A stretch of 33,615 nucleotides of DNA, taken from Clostridia bacterium (GTDB lineage Bacteria; Bacillota; Clostridia; Lutisporales; Lutisporaceae). A model generated the notes under the pieces. That model had not been told where the DNA came from. It was given only the letters and a program-made list of their open reading frames with translations, and made no database searches. The stretch is taken from assembly GCA_035628995.1 (NCBI GenBank), contig DASPIR010000015.1:1-33615 (forward strand), written 5' to 3'. Shown here piece by piece: positions 10,001 through 17,380 of the stretch. The stretch's first letter is position 1. Each line of letters begins with the position of its first letter. The position numbers and the translations under genes were made by a program.

Positions 10001-12876
10001 AGCGTGATATGAGCCGCAATCCTTTGTTTGATGTTATGCTCATCCTGCAAAACATGAAAATGGAAGGAGCTGAGGTAGAAGGATTAAGCTTTTTGCCATA
10101 TTCAGGGGAAAACAATATAGCAAAGCTTGATATAACTATAGAAGCAGTAGAAATAGGAGAAAAAATCAGTTTAAGCATAGAGTATTGTACGAAATTGTTT
10201 CACAAAGATACGATAGAGCGGATGGCAGGGCACCTAAAGAAAATACTCAGTAAGACAATAGAGAATATAGATATCGCACTTTGTGAAATAGATATACTAA
10301 CAGGGGAAGAAAAACAAAAACTATTGCATGAATTCAATAATACCTACGCGGAATATCTGGGAGACAAAACTGTGCATGAATTGTTTGAAGCTCAGGCAGC
10401 AAAAACGCCGGACAATATAGCGGTAGTGTATGGAGATAAGCAGCTAAGCTATGGCGCATTAAACGAAAAGGCCAATCAACTGGCAAGCGTGCTGCGGGCT
10501 AAAGGTGTAGGACCGGATAGTATCGTTGGGATTATGGTTGAAAGATCTCTGGAGATGATTATAGGAATCATGGGAATATTGAAAGCAGGAGGTGCCTATC
10601 TTCCTATTGATCCTGAATATCCGAAAGACAGGGTAGTTTATATGCTGGAGGACAGTGGAACAGAAGTGCTTCTTACAAAGTCCGGTATTGCGAAAACCTT
10701 TGAATTTAATAAGCATTCGTTAATGTTGGATGAAGATCGGCTGTATGAAGGTGATGCAAATAACCTGCAAAAGAACAATAGATCCGATGATTTAGCATAT
10801 GTGATATATACCTCAGGTTCAACAGGAAAACCAAAAGGGGTAATGATCGAGCATAAATCCATAGTCAACTTTATAAAAGGAATGACACAAGAAATAGAAT
10901 TCAGAGAGGAAGAATCAATATTAGCCCTGACGACGATATCTTTTGATATATTTGGGCTGGAGACTTTGCTGCCTCTGACAAGAGGAATGAAAATAATCAT
11001 AGCGGAAGAAAGCAGTCAGAAAGATCCCAAAGCGTTAATCAGATTAATAAACAACCATTCTATTGATATACTGCAAATAACCCCTTCAAGAATGGAAATG
11101 CTGCTTGATAGCACCACGGATAATATGGGGCTGACTAATTTGAAAGAAATAATAGTAGGTGGAGAGATTTTTCCCAAACCATTACTGGAAAAGTTGAGCG
11201 CTAGAACAAATGCAAAGATATATAACGCATACGGTCCTACAGAAACGACTATCTGGTCAACAACAAAAGCTTTATATCCTGACAACGTGCTTAATATAGG
11301 AAAACCTATTGCAAACACAAGGATATACATTCTGGATAAGAATAATAAAGTGCAGCCTGTCGGTGTGGCAGGCGAGCTTTGTATCGGCGGAGATGGGCTT
11401 GCAAGAGGATATTTGAACAGGCCAGAACTGACAGCAGAGAAATTTGTACCAAATCCATACGAGCCGGGAGAAAAAATGTATTGTACAGGAGACCTTGCAA
11501 GGTGGCTTGCCGACGGCAATATAGAATTTCTTGGCAGAATGGATCATCAGGTAAAGATAAGAGGCTTTAGAATAGAATTAGGGGAAATTGAGAACCGGCT
11601 ATTGACTTATGAAGGAGTAAAAGAGGCAGTTGTAGTAGCAAAAGGCGATGAGAGTGGGAATAAGTATCTATCCGCCTATCTCGTAAGTGAAAAAGAACAT
11701 ACAGTAGCAAAATTAAGAGAACATCTGAACAAAGAACTGCCGACATACATGATACCGGCCTACTTCATACAGTTAGACAAAATGCCCATGACCCCCAACG
11801 GAAAGGTAGATAGGAAAACACTTGCTGATTCCAGCAAACTGGAAGAATCGGATGGGGGCATAAATACAGGGGCTTTATATGTAGGCCCCAGAAACTACCT
11901 GGAAGAAAAACTGGTAGAAGTATGGGAAAAAGTGCTGAAGCTAAATAAGATAAGCATCAAAGATGATTTTTTTGAGATTGGCGGCAATTCCATAAACATC
12001 CTTCAAGTCATTAATTTAATCAGTAATGAAATGGACATTGAACTGAGAATGGCAGACCTGTTTATTAATAAAACCATTGAAGAGTTATCGGAGTATATAA
12101 AGGAGGAAAAGGCAGGAGATAATCTAAAAAGCGTACAAAAGATCAACAAAAACAAAAACGGAAAAATCATATTCATATTACATGGATTGAATGGCAGTAT
12201 ATACAGCTACAAGGATCTGGCAAAGCTTCTGGAAAATGATTTTCAAATATATGGTATACAGGCAAAGGGGCTGGATGGAAGCTGCAGCCTGGCAAAAAGC
12301 ATTGATGAGATGGTAATGGATTATGTGGAAGAGATTAAGCAGGTACAGAGTGAAGACCCATATATTATTGTAGGTTATTGCATGGGCAATATACTGGGAT
12401 ACGAAATCATAAGGGAATTGGAAGCACAGAATAAAAAAGTAGAAAGATATATTAATATTGATGAGTTTGCATTTCTTTCCCATAGTATAATTTGGATTTC
12501 AAAGGCTCAAAGAATATGGGACAGTCTGTCTAAACATAATAAGTTGGAAAAAACACTTGAGGATGTTGCAATTGCAGCAGACAAAACCGTTCTTGAAGGC
12601 CAAAGGGAATTAGTCGGAGACAAGGATAAGATTACAAAATATATGAAAAATGTAATAAATACAACCTACAGGCCAAAAGGAATGATAAAAGCACAAACAT
12701 ACATCATAAAAGCGAAGGAAACCGAACATCCAAAGCTAAACGAAAAGGATTGGCGCAAAATTGTTAAAAACGATGTAAAAATGGTAGAAATATCAGGTAC
12801 GCATGAATCTATATTACTGCATCCTCATGTGGAGCAGCTTGCGGAAGAAATAAAGAATGCATTAAAGGACTTGTAA
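4075..12876 (+). CDS. NRPS, A-T-C-A-T-C-A(Gly)-T-TE, terminal synthetase
   Basis: Terminal nonribosomal peptide synthetase of 2933 residues with a good ribosome site (AGAAAGGTGG). Domains: A (~1-505, YTSGSTG at 157); T (Ser546); C (HHIISDG 732-738); A (YTSGTTG at 1206); T (Ser1590); C (HHIISDG 1778-1784); A (YTSGSTG at 2245); T (FFEIGGNS, Ser2639); thioesterase (~2685-2933). Codes read by eye: first A DAIHVGLYNK and second A DGESLSMVCK, neither recognised; third A DILQIGAIWK, close to glycine (DILQLGLIWK as I recall it). The first A domain is divergent, with SHDAAIIDIY at core A4 and YGQSESS in place of YGPTE. The protein starts directly on an A domain, so its partner C domain is at the end of the upstream protein. 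The thioesterase triad appears to be Cys2769 (GYCMG), Asp2796 and His2910. Cysteine replaces the usual serine, and its 27-residue spacing to Asp matches the surfactin thioesterase. No methylation or epimerase domain is seen. Confidence 0.96.
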   Translation: MLIKAFNERVKKSGNKIAVKTNDGFLTFNELDIRVQKLAKQIKAEIRDLRHISKAPVIALLFEHGTDMIVSSLGALKARSIYVPFDPSYPESRLLYMLMDSEASLIVTNEKNYALAVRLVSQADNRLNILNISNSNLTEPEIDVPEEEHDGAAYILYTSGSTGKPKGVVQTQSNILHFAKSYINTLGLTEADRLTLFSVFSHDAAIIDIYSGVLSGASLYPYNMKEQDNISRLPEWLLREGITIWHSVPTLYRYFLNTLLGTEVFPKLRFAVLGGENVLEHDVIKHRDLLRNVTLMNLYGQSESSYNSSQLIRRSDEFAGINIGEAVPETQVIVLNEKDKKVPVLRLGEIVIASNHLALGYWKQEEKTKAVFVNHPEFGRIYRTGDLGWVNLNGDIEYRGRKDFQMKIRGYRIEPEEIENCLLKYEMLREAAVIGKSNGDSELSLYAYVTADKTVEGVELRTFLAKELPEYMIPAHFIQLEKMPLTPTNKIDRLALQEMESITAQTTEYEAARNEMEETLVSIWQEVLKLDRIGINDNFFDLGGHSLKATTLVSQVHKAFNVELPLREVFKAPTIKGLSEYIKSLEEHKYTFIEPVDESAYYELSSAQKRLYTLQQLEPEGIGYNMPKVLLIEGKLDIKKLEEAFKRLIQRHETFRTGFELVGEEILQKVYNEVTFEVEYLDNMLSKEDAEEIVKGFIRPFDLSKVPLLRVKLAKIQPQQDMLRYILMYDMHHIISDGTSTGILAEEFMKLYEGKELPELRIQYKDYAAWQNKLVKAEIMQQQENYWLKTFEGELPVLNLPTDYPRPAIQSLEGAEYVFSIKGSLYSRLKELAKQSSTTLFMVLLGLFSVELSKYSGQEDMVIGTVTAGRTDSDLQSLIGLFLNNIAFRCMPGKKKTFIEYLNELKSEVLNAYENQNYPIEELIRRLDIRKDISRNALFDVMIILQNFDQNGIEIAASSLNMSPYPMAQNTSDYDMSLYVYETSEELRLKLQYSTKLFKAETIRDFAKHFINLSNELLQEPEKQLGQVEMTDEEERHKLLREFNGVGADYPGDKTIQELFEAQVERTPDNIAAVYNGKSSEGKVLTYTELNERANQLARRLRSKGVRADQIVGIMAERSLEMLIGIMGILKAGGAYLPIDPVYPEERINFMMEDSGTDLLLTQKHLKGKVRFQGEIINLEDPDLYEGDSSNLNVGYNLNDLIYVIYTSGTTGKPKGILTEHRNVIAYVNTFNEMFSIEEKDATLQQASMTFDGFVEEVYTILIKGGKVIIPENEEVKDAKALRELIVKNKVTILSCSPLIMSEFNKLKPMNSVHTFLSSSDVLKKEYTNNIIQYAKIFNMYGPSEATVCATCYSYSGAETGSIPIGRPLKHTRIYILDNNNNAQAVGIAGEICIAGEGVARGYLNRPELTAEKFVENLFELGTRMYRTGDLAKWLPDGNIEFLGRMDHQIKIRGYRIELGEIENRLLSHEEIKEAVVIAKDEEGGSKYLCAYLAGDRRMAISELREYMGKELPDYMIPSYFVQLDKMPMNSNGKVDRKALPEPGGNIHTGAEYEAARNEVEEKLVELWKDVLKADQIGINDNFFDLGGHSLKATSLVARMHKELNVEVPLREMFKTPTIKGLSEYIKGLKENIYASIEPVDESEYYELTSGQKRLYTLQQFEMEGIGYNMPGSLIIEGKLDVLRLKEAFNQLVQRHEALRTSFMMDGENILQKVHKEVPFEIEYFDKVSSEKEVKVALKRFVRTFDLSKAPLLRVGLIALSFGSIVQKERHLLMYDMHHIISDGTSMGILVEEFVELYEGKELPKLRVQYKDYAAWQNKLLSSEEMKQQEAYWLKEFDGEIPVLNLPTDYPRPVIKSFEGNRIYFELDEKITEALRKAVKETGTTMYMLLLASVNVLFSKYSGQEDIIIGSAIAGRPHADLENIIGMFVNTLAMRNYPEGTKTFRAFLEEVKRNALRAYENQDYQFDTLIEKLNVKRDMSRNPLFDVMLILQNMKMEGAEVEGLSFLPYSGENNIAKLDITIEAVEIGEKISLSIEYCTKLFHKDTIERMAGHLKKILSKTIENIDIALCEIDILTGEEKQKLLHEFNNTYAEYLGDKTVHELFEAQAAKTPDNIAVVYGDKQLSYGALNEKANQLASVLRAKGVGPDSIVGIMVERSLEMIIGIMGILKAGGAYLPIDPEYPKDRVVYMLEDSGTEVLLTKSGIAKTFEFNKHSLMLDEDRLYEGDANNLQKNNRSDDLAYVIYTSGSTGKPKGVMIEHKSIVNFIKGMTQEIEFREEESILALTTISFDIFGLETLLPLTRGMKIIIAEESSQKDPKALIRLINNHSIDILQITPSRMEMLLDSTTDNMGLTNLKEIIVGGEIFPKPLLEKLSARTNAKIYNAYGPTETTIWSTTKALYPDNVLNIGKPIANTRIYILDKNNKVQPVGVAGELCIGGDGLARGYLNRPELTAEKFVPNPYEPGEKMYCTGDLARWLADGNIEFLGRMDHQVKIRGFRIELGEIENRLLTYEGVKEAVVVAKGDESGNKYLSAYLVSEKEHTVAKLREHLNKELPTYMIPAYFIQLDKMPMTPNGKVDRKTLADSSKLEESDGGINTGALYVGPRNYLEEKLVEVWEKVLKLNKISIKDDFFEIGGNSINILQVINLISNEMDIELRMADLFINKTIEELSEYIKEEKAGDNLKSVQKINKNKNGKIIFILHGLNGSIYSYKDLAKLLENDFQIYGIQAKGLDGSCSLAKSIDEMVMDYVEEIKQVQSEDPYIIVGYCMGNILGYEIIRELEAQNKKVERYINIDEFAFLSHSIIWISKAQRIWDSLSKHNKLEKTLEDVAIAADKTVLEGQRELVGDKDKITKYMKNVINTTYRPKGMIKAQTYIIKAKETEHPKLNEKDWRKIVKNDVKMVEISGTHESILLHPHVEQLAEEIKNALKDL

Positions 12877-12985
12877 AAGCCAAAAACCATTGAATGTCCA
12901 CCCCATATCATATAATATATATGTTGTAATGAATCTCTCACGTTGTAAAATAAGAATATTTATAACGAAAGGAAGAAATATATAT

Positions 12986-13336
12986 ATGACTACTCAACAA
13001 GCGGTAATAAGGAATCAGAAGGATGTTGAACCTGTAAAAAACCCTAAACACAAGGTCGTGTACGGCAGATTACTTTCTGGAGAAAAGGAGAATGGCAGGC
13101 TTTCTGCACACCTGACTACTATAAAGCCAGGTGGAGAAATACTTCCTCATATCCATGAAGTACTTGAGGTGATTTATATAATACAAGGCGAAGGCTCGGC
13201 ATTGGTTAACGGTGAGAGGAAGAAGGCGGAGCCGGGAACAATAGTAGTTGCTAATGTTGGAAGCGAGCACGGATTTTTAAATACCGGGGACACAGATATC
13301 GTGATGTATTGTGTATTCTCACCCGGAATTGCATAA
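12986..13336 (+). CDS. small cupin-domain protein
   Basis: Single-domain cupin of 116 residues. I chose the ATG at 12986 because AAAGGAAG lies about 8-10 bases upstream and the cupin sequence begins after it; the frame is open further back to 12890, but that part looks non-coding. Motif 1 is visible as GGEILPHIHEVLEVIYIIQGEG (metal-ligand His-x-His and downstream Glu), followed by a glycine turn (NGERKKAEPGTIV) and the motif 2 histidine in SEHGFLNTG. The family binds a metal in a beta-barrel and includes isomerases, dioxygenases and sugar or ligand binders; the substrate cannot be told here. It lies 109 bp after the NRPS gene, behind a possible promoter (TTGAAT at 12890, TATAAT at 12911, short 15-bp spacer), so it may be a tailoring gene or just a neighbour. 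Confidence 0.85.
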   Translation: MTTQQAVIRNQKDVEPVKNPKHKVVYGRLLSGEKENGRLSAHLTTIKPGGEILPHIHEVLEVIYIIQGEGSALVNGERKKAEPGTIVVANVGSEHGFLNTGDTDIVMYCVFSPGIA

Positions 13337-13345
13337 TAAATCTGA

Positions 13346-13384
13346 GGGCCATAAGTTCTTATGCTTATAGCCCGATTTTGTTTT
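13346..13384 (+). terminator. intrinsic terminator after cupin gene
   Basis: Hairpin with arms GGGC-C-ATAAG (13346-13355) and CTTAT-A-GCCC (13364-13373), with one mismatch, followed by the T-rich tail GATTTTGTTTT. It closes the NRPS/cupin transcription unit. Confidence 0.7.
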
Positions 13385-13420
13385 GGGATTACATTTTAGC
13401 AAAATAGCGCAAAATATAAA

Positions 13421-13660
13421 TAATGCGTCTTAAGCAACGGGGGAACGGATACCACTGAACACACGGATGTTCCACGGATTCCTACGGAATAACACGGTTA
13501 TTTAATATAATATATTGCAACGTTAGTAAATTTTGATACCTACTTCATTATCGATTATTACTAATGCTTCAGAATATTTTTCCACCGTGTATTCAGTGGG
13601 TTTCAGTGTTTTTCCGAAGGAAATCCGTGGTACCCGTTCCCCATTTACTACTTCGCATTA
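13421..13660. repeat. 240-bp imperfect inverted repeat, MITE-like
   Basis: This fills most of the 341-bp gap between the cupin gene and the next gene. The ends are inverted copies: TAATGCG at 13421 and CGCATTA at 13654-13660. Further in, GGGAACGGATACCA on the left matches the reverse complement of the right arm (GGGAACGGGTACCA), and both arms carry CACGGAT- and ACACTGAA-type words ending in ACACGG. The arms are about 75 bp and the ~85-bp centre is AT-rich. There is no transposase and no credible reading frame. The layout suggests a non-autonomous transposable element; no target duplication could be defined. It ends five bases before the ribosome site of the following gene. Confidence 0.6.
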
Positions 13661-13677
13661 ATCTAAAGAGGTGTAAT

Positions 13678-14670
13678 ATGTTCGAAATCAAAATGACTGA
13701 AAATGAATCAGGTCAAAGGGTAGACCGGTTTCTCAGAAAATACTTGAAGGACTCTACGCTGGGGGACATATACAAGCTCTTCAGGAAGAATAAGATTAAG
13801 CTGAATGGCAAGAAAGCAAAAGAAAATCAGATGCTCAATGAGGGAGATGTGCTGCAGCTATATATTGAAAAGCCGGAAACCGAAGCAAAAGAGGACTTGC
13901 CTTTGCCAAAACCGGCTAAAAGCCTGGACGTAATATTCGAGGATAAGAATGTAATAATTGTCAATAAACCTGCCGGATTGCTGACTCACCCTGATAAGCC
14001 GGGAGATACTGACACACTTATAGACAGAGCATTATACCATATATACAAGAAAAAAGGAGCAGAGCAGTCGGAGACGTTTTCTCCCGCTGTATGCAACAGA
14101 CTGGACAGGAACACTGGAGGCATTGTAATTGTAGCTAAGAACTACAAGACCTTAAAGGCTGTGAACCACACCATAAGAGAGAGAGGAATGCAAAAGCTCT
14201 ACCTGTGCATAGTGGCAGGGAAAATGGAAAAGAGCGGAGAAATAAAAGCCTTTCTTAAGAAGGATGAAGGAAGAAATATTTCTTCAATCCGGGATACTGA
14301 TGAAGGGGAAGGTAAGGCAATACATACAATTTTCAAAACTCTTGCAGTATCAGATACAATAACGGAATTGGGAATGCGGTTTTCTCTTTTGGAAGTGGAG
14401 CTGGTAACAGGCAGGTCCCATCAGATAAGAGCCCATTTCGCAAGCTTGGGGCACCCCCTTGCAGGTGATATGAAGTATGGGGATAAGTATATTAATGAAT
14501 ACTTTAGAAAATATTACGGACTGAAATATCAGTATCTTTATGCATATAAGGTGGCATTTCAAGAGGTACACCAGGATATAAGCTACTTAAAGGGAAAAAG
14601 CTTCGTATGCAGACTGCCGGCGAATGATGCAAAGATAGCCGGCAAGCTGTTTGGGATGGAGGGAATATAA
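13678..14670 (+). CDS. RluA-family 23S rRNA/tRNA pseudouridine synthase (copy 1)
   Basis: Pseudouridine synthase of 330 residues, converting specific uridines in rRNA or tRNA to pseudouridine. The ATG at 13678 is preceded by AAAGAGGTG at good spacing; the open frame further upstream lies in the inverted-repeat element and is not coding. Residues ~1-65 form an S4 RNA-binding domain (GQRVDRFLRKYL, later KIKLNGKKA). The catalytic domain follows, with the motif NRLDRNTGG (catalytic Asp143), VNKPAGLLTHPD upstream and TGRSHQIRAHFASLGHPLAGD downstream. This matches RluC/RluD-type enzymes, but the target base cannot be assigned. The stop codon abuts the ATG of the methyltransferase gene, so the two are probably cotranscribed and translationally coupled. 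Confidence 0.92.
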   Translation: MFEIKMTENESGQRVDRFLRKYLKDSTLGDIYKLFRKNKIKLNGKKAKENQMLNEGDVLQLYIEKPETEAKEDLPLPKPAKSLDVIFEDKNVIIVNKPAGLLTHPDKPGDTDTLIDRALYHIYKKKGAEQSETFSPAVCNRLDRNTGGIVIVAKNYKTLKAVNHTIRERGMQKLYLCIVAGKMEKSGEIKAFLKKDEGRNISSIRDTDEGEGKAIHTIFKTLAVSDTITELGMRFSLLEVELVTGRSHQIRAHFASLGHPLAGDMKYGDKYINEYFRKYYGLKYQYLYAYKVAFQEVHQDISYLKGKSFVCRLPANDAKIAGKLFGMEGI

Positions 14671-15828
14671 ATGTTGGAATCACTGGAAAAAAAGCTTGCA
14701 AACATACTAGGCAGTATAGAATCCAGACTTGAGGAAAATATATTGTTTTTCAAGGGAATAGACGTAGAATATATAAGAAGCGGGAAGACTGCAAAAGCCA
14801 AGGTATACATTAACGGAGACAAATTAAGCTTTGATTTTCAAAAGGTAAAGACCCCGATAAACCCTTCTGATTTAAGTGAAATGATAATAAGGTCAGGAAA
14901 GGAATATGAAGACTGCATCATAAACTATTCTGAGAGAGGCAGCGGCATTGTCATTAGCACAGAAAAGAACAACGTAAAGATAAATTATACTAACAAGGAA
15001 CAGGATATGGCAAATCTTCATGATGATGTTTCTGCCAGAACTAACAGAACTTATCTTGTCAGGGCCGGAGAGGCTGATGCCGTACTGAGGGAAATCGGCA
15101 TACTCACCGCAGAGGGCAAGGTGAAAAATGATATGATTAGGAAGTATAACCAGATAGACCACTTTGTCGAACTTGTTGAAGCGCTTATTAAGGAACAAGG
15201 GGACAAGGAGAATATTACGGTGCTTGACTGCGCATGCGGGAAGTCATATCTCTCCTTCGTGCTTAACTTTTATATAAAGGAGAAGCTGAAAAAGAACTGC
15301 TATTTCATAGGTCTTGATATATCTGAGCAGGTTATAAGCTCCTCCAGGAAAATGGCACAGAACCTGGGCTATAAGAATATGGAGTTTCATCAGATTGATA
15401 TTCAAAACTATCAACCCACAAAAAAGATTGATATAGTCATAAGCCTGCATGGCTGTGATGTAGCTACAGATATGGCAATAGCAGCCGGAGTCAGATATGA
15501 GGCGGGAGGCATAATAGTTATACCATGCTGCCACAGAGAGCTTCTCAGCCAGTATGAGTACAAACCCTTTAGTGAAATAATCAAGTATGGAGTGCTTAAA
15601 GCGAGGATAGCCGATGCTCTGACTGACGGCATAAGGGGGCTTCTGCTGGAAGCAATGGGCTATGAAGCCTCAATTGTTGAATACATATCGCCATTGGATA
15701 CACCAAAGAACTTGATGATCAGGGCAGTAAAAAAGAGTGCCAGAAATAGGAAAGCTTATGAGGAGTATCTGCGATTGAAGGAAAGTCTTGGAATTAACCC
15801 TGCATTGGCAAGGCTGCTGAATATATAG
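14671..15828 (+). CDS. class I SAM-dependent methyltransferase
   Basis: Protein of 385 residues with a Rossmann methyltransferase domain in its second half. The SAM-binding motif is VLDCACGKSYLSF (residues 184-196, cysteines in place of the usual glycines), followed by the acidic strand end FIGLDIS and a motif IV-like stretch IVISLHGCDVATD. IIVIPCCHRELL follows. This Cys-rich pattern resembles the methyltransferase group related to eukaryotic GSTCD/METTL25 (PF13679), recalled without a search. The N-terminal ~130 residues have no motif I recognise. The substrate is unknown; adjacency to a pseudouridine synthase hints at RNA. The ribosome site GGAGGG lies inside the end of the upstream gene and the two genes abut. 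Confidence 0.85.
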   Translation: MLESLEKKLANILGSIESRLEENILFFKGIDVEYIRSGKTAKAKVYINGDKLSFDFQKVKTPINPSDLSEMIIRSGKEYEDCIINYSERGSGIVISTEKNNVKINYTNKEQDMANLHDDVSARTNRTYLVRAGEADAVLREIGILTAEGKVKNDMIRKYNQIDHFVELVEALIKEQGDKENITVLDCACGKSYLSFVLNFYIKEKLKKNCYFIGLDISEQVISSSRKMAQNLGYKNMEFHQIDIQNYQPTKKIDIVISLHGCDVATDMAIAAGVRYEAGGIIVIPCCHRELLSQYEYKPFSEIIKYGVLKARIADALTDGIRGLLLEAMGYEASIVEYISPLDTPKNLMIRAVKKSARNRKAYEEYLRLKESLGINPALARLLNI

Positions 15829-15837
15829 TGCATAGTA

Positions 15838-15876
15838 AACACCTTCCGAGGGAAAATATATCGGAGGTGTTTTTTT
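15838..15876 (+). promoter_or_regulatory. terminator-like hairpin containing the ribosome site of the next gene
   Basis: Arm AACACCTTCCGA (15838-15849) pairs with TCGGAGGTGTT (15861-15871), with one bulge, and is followed by seven T residues. This is the form of an intrinsic terminator for the methyltransferase gene. The right arm contains GGAGGTG (15863-15869), the only good ribosome site for the GTG start at 15877. The same hairpin can thus stop upstream transcripts and hide the ribosome site on any read-through message. Confidence 0.75.
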
Positions 15877-16800
15877 GTGCGTAAAAGAATAATTCAAGAC
15901 CCTGTTGTAGCAATTGTCGACGCTGCAAAATCAAATAACTGTGTGGAAGATGCACTAAACATGATAAATGCTCCAAATATGATAAAACAGGGAGCATGCG
16001 TGGTTATAACTGCAAATATGGTAGACAATAAGGCTGCAAGCACAGGCACAGTTGTGCATCCTGACTTATTGAGAAAAATAATAAAGTATGTTAAGAATTA
16101 TAAGCCTTCAAGGATAGTGGTTGCAGCGGGCTCCGGCGGTGCACCGACAATGCAGGTCTTTGAAGAAATCGGCTTTAGCAAGGTAATAAAGGATGAGGAG
16201 ATAGAATTCATCGACCTGAATTATGGTCCTTATACCGAAATCAGCCTGAATCATGATATTGTACCTTCAACGAAAATAAACAAGCTGTGCGAGGAAATGG
16301 ACGTACATATATCCTTTACTCCAATAAAAATGCATAAAGAGGCCACTGCATCCCTGGGTATAAAAAATATGGCGCTATCATGGCCCCCTGCTGAAATTCA
16401 TGGAATGCCCAAGAAAAAACTCGGCATACATGAGGATCTGCATAACTTCATTGCTGCAATGGGGGAGGTGGTTCCGATAGATATTACAATACTTTCGGGG
16501 ATGAATGGAATGGTTTGGACAGGGCCCAGTGATGGAAAGGCAGTAAGCTCCAATCTTATTGTAGCCGGTACGGATCCTGTTGCGGCAGACGCTGTTGCTG
16601 CCAGAATGCTGGGCTTGCTTCCTCAAGCAGTGCACTATCTCTTTGAGCTGCACAGAAGAGGTTTGGGTCAGGCAGATGCAACCAAAATGATAATAAAGGG
16701 CTTATCGCTTATACAAGCAGAGGAAATGTTCAGCATGGCTGCTTTAGGTCAGAGTATTGCTATTGACAGGCCAAGAGTGCGTACTTTTCATGGAGATTAA
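15877..16800 (+). CDS. DUF362 family protein
   Basis: Protein of 307 residues starting at GTG 15877, with GGAGGTG seven bases upstream inside a hairpin. The sequence fits DUF362 (COG2006): N-terminal AIVDAAKSNNCVEDAL, a strand-glycine region RIVVAAGSGGAPTMQVFEEIG, IKMHKEATASLGIKNM in the middle, and AGTDPVAADAVAARMLGL near the C-terminus, which is typical of the family. Many relatives are fused to ferredoxin domains; no Cys clusters are present here. The biochemical role of the family is not established. No signal peptide or membrane segment is seen. Confidence 0.85.
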   Translation: MRKRIIQDPVVAIVDAAKSNNCVEDALNMINAPNMIKQGACVVITANMVDNKAASTGTVVHPDLLRKIIKYVKNYKPSRIVVAAGSGGAPTMQVFEEIGFSKVIKDEEIEFIDLNYGPYTEISLNHDIVPSTKINKLCEEMDVHISFTPIKMHKEATASLGIKNMALSWPPAEIHGMPKKKLGIHEDLHNFIAAMGEVVPIDITILSGMNGMVWTGPSDGKAVSSNLIVAGTDPVAADAVAARMLGLLPQAVHYLFELHRRGLGQADATKMIIKGLSLIQAEEMFSMAALGQSIAIDRPRVRTFHGD

Positions 16801-16894
16801 GTGCTTATTAACATCACAGATTTCTAGTCAATCAAAATGTTAAAAATGCACTACCTTAATGTAGTACTCTGAAAACAAGTAAAAATGTTCAGAA

Positions 16895-17005
16895 TAAAAT
16901 GAACTCATAAGGAAAGTAGCCGAATACGGAGGAGTTCCTGCAAAGTCTATAGGCTATCTTGACTAATAACGGATAGATATGGTTATGAATGATTAATCGT
17001 GTTTT
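16895..17005 (+). ncRNA. candidate structured leader, c-di-GMP-I (GEMM)-like
   Basis: This is the notable part of the 410-bp gap between the DUF362 gene and the 53-residue gene. GAACTC (16901) can pair with GAGTTC; CCG-AATA-CGG makes an inner hairpin; GCAAAG is followed by TCTATAGG; CTATC pairs with GATAG; and an ATGGTTA...TTAATCG hairpin closes the element. The order GCAAAG-CTATAGG, hairpin, ATGG-hairpin-CG recalls class I cyclic-di-GMP riboswitches. The usual GGCAAAC and GAAA elements are not clearly present, so this may be degenerate or a different RNA. Outside it, 16848-16868 holds a small ACTAC/GTAGT hairpin and nothing else I can name. Confidence 0.25.
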
Positions 17006-17210
17006 GGCAGGGTTGGCGAGCAAGAAATTGTAAATCAGATAGGTTATAATAGAATTAAGATAAACGTCGACGATATTTTGACTATAAAATAAGTGACAAA
17101 TTTCGGTTGTGTTTGCAGTCCCCTTGATATATTACTTGGAGGTGTTGATCAAGAGAGAAAGGAAAAACTTATTATTATCACAACCAAATTTTAAGGAAAG
17201 AGGTGTAACT

Positions 17211-17372
17211 ATGGATAATAATAAATTATTGCTTTCAAACCTGAAAACCTATCCAAATATAGAGAGATTGGTTAAGATTCAGGAAAAATTGGCTAATAAT
17301 AAAACGATACAGGATGCAAAGGCCAATAATATAAAAAATGAAAGTTATACAGCAACAAACCCAATTATTTAA
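17211..17372 (+). CDS. 53-residue orphan small protein
   Basis: Small protein with a convincing translation start: ATG at 17211 behind AAAGAGGTG. An upstream in-frame ATG at 17109 has no comparable site. It begins MDNNKLLLSNLKTYPNIERL and ends SYTATNPII. It is hydrophilic and probably helical in the middle (LVKIQEKLANNKTIQDAKANN), without cysteines, signal peptide or membrane segment. A strong terminator follows 8 bp after the stop, so it forms its own transcript. It sits between a candidate structured leader and an exporter gene. I recognise no family; a signalling or modified-peptide precursor is possible but no modification enzyme is adjacent. Confidence 0.6.
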   Translation: MDNNKLLLSNLKTYPNIERLVKIQEKLANNKTIQDAKANNIKNESYTATNPII

Positions 17373-17380
17373 GCTTTAAG

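Noticed and set aside
13564-13677. N-terminal extension of the first RluA-family protein
   Set aside because: It lies in the inverted-repeat element, and a clear ribosome site and S4 domain start at 13678.
17109-17210. 34-residue upstream extension of the small orphan protein
   Set aside because: The ATG at 17211 has a much better ribosome site (AAAGAGGTG), and the extension contains that site.
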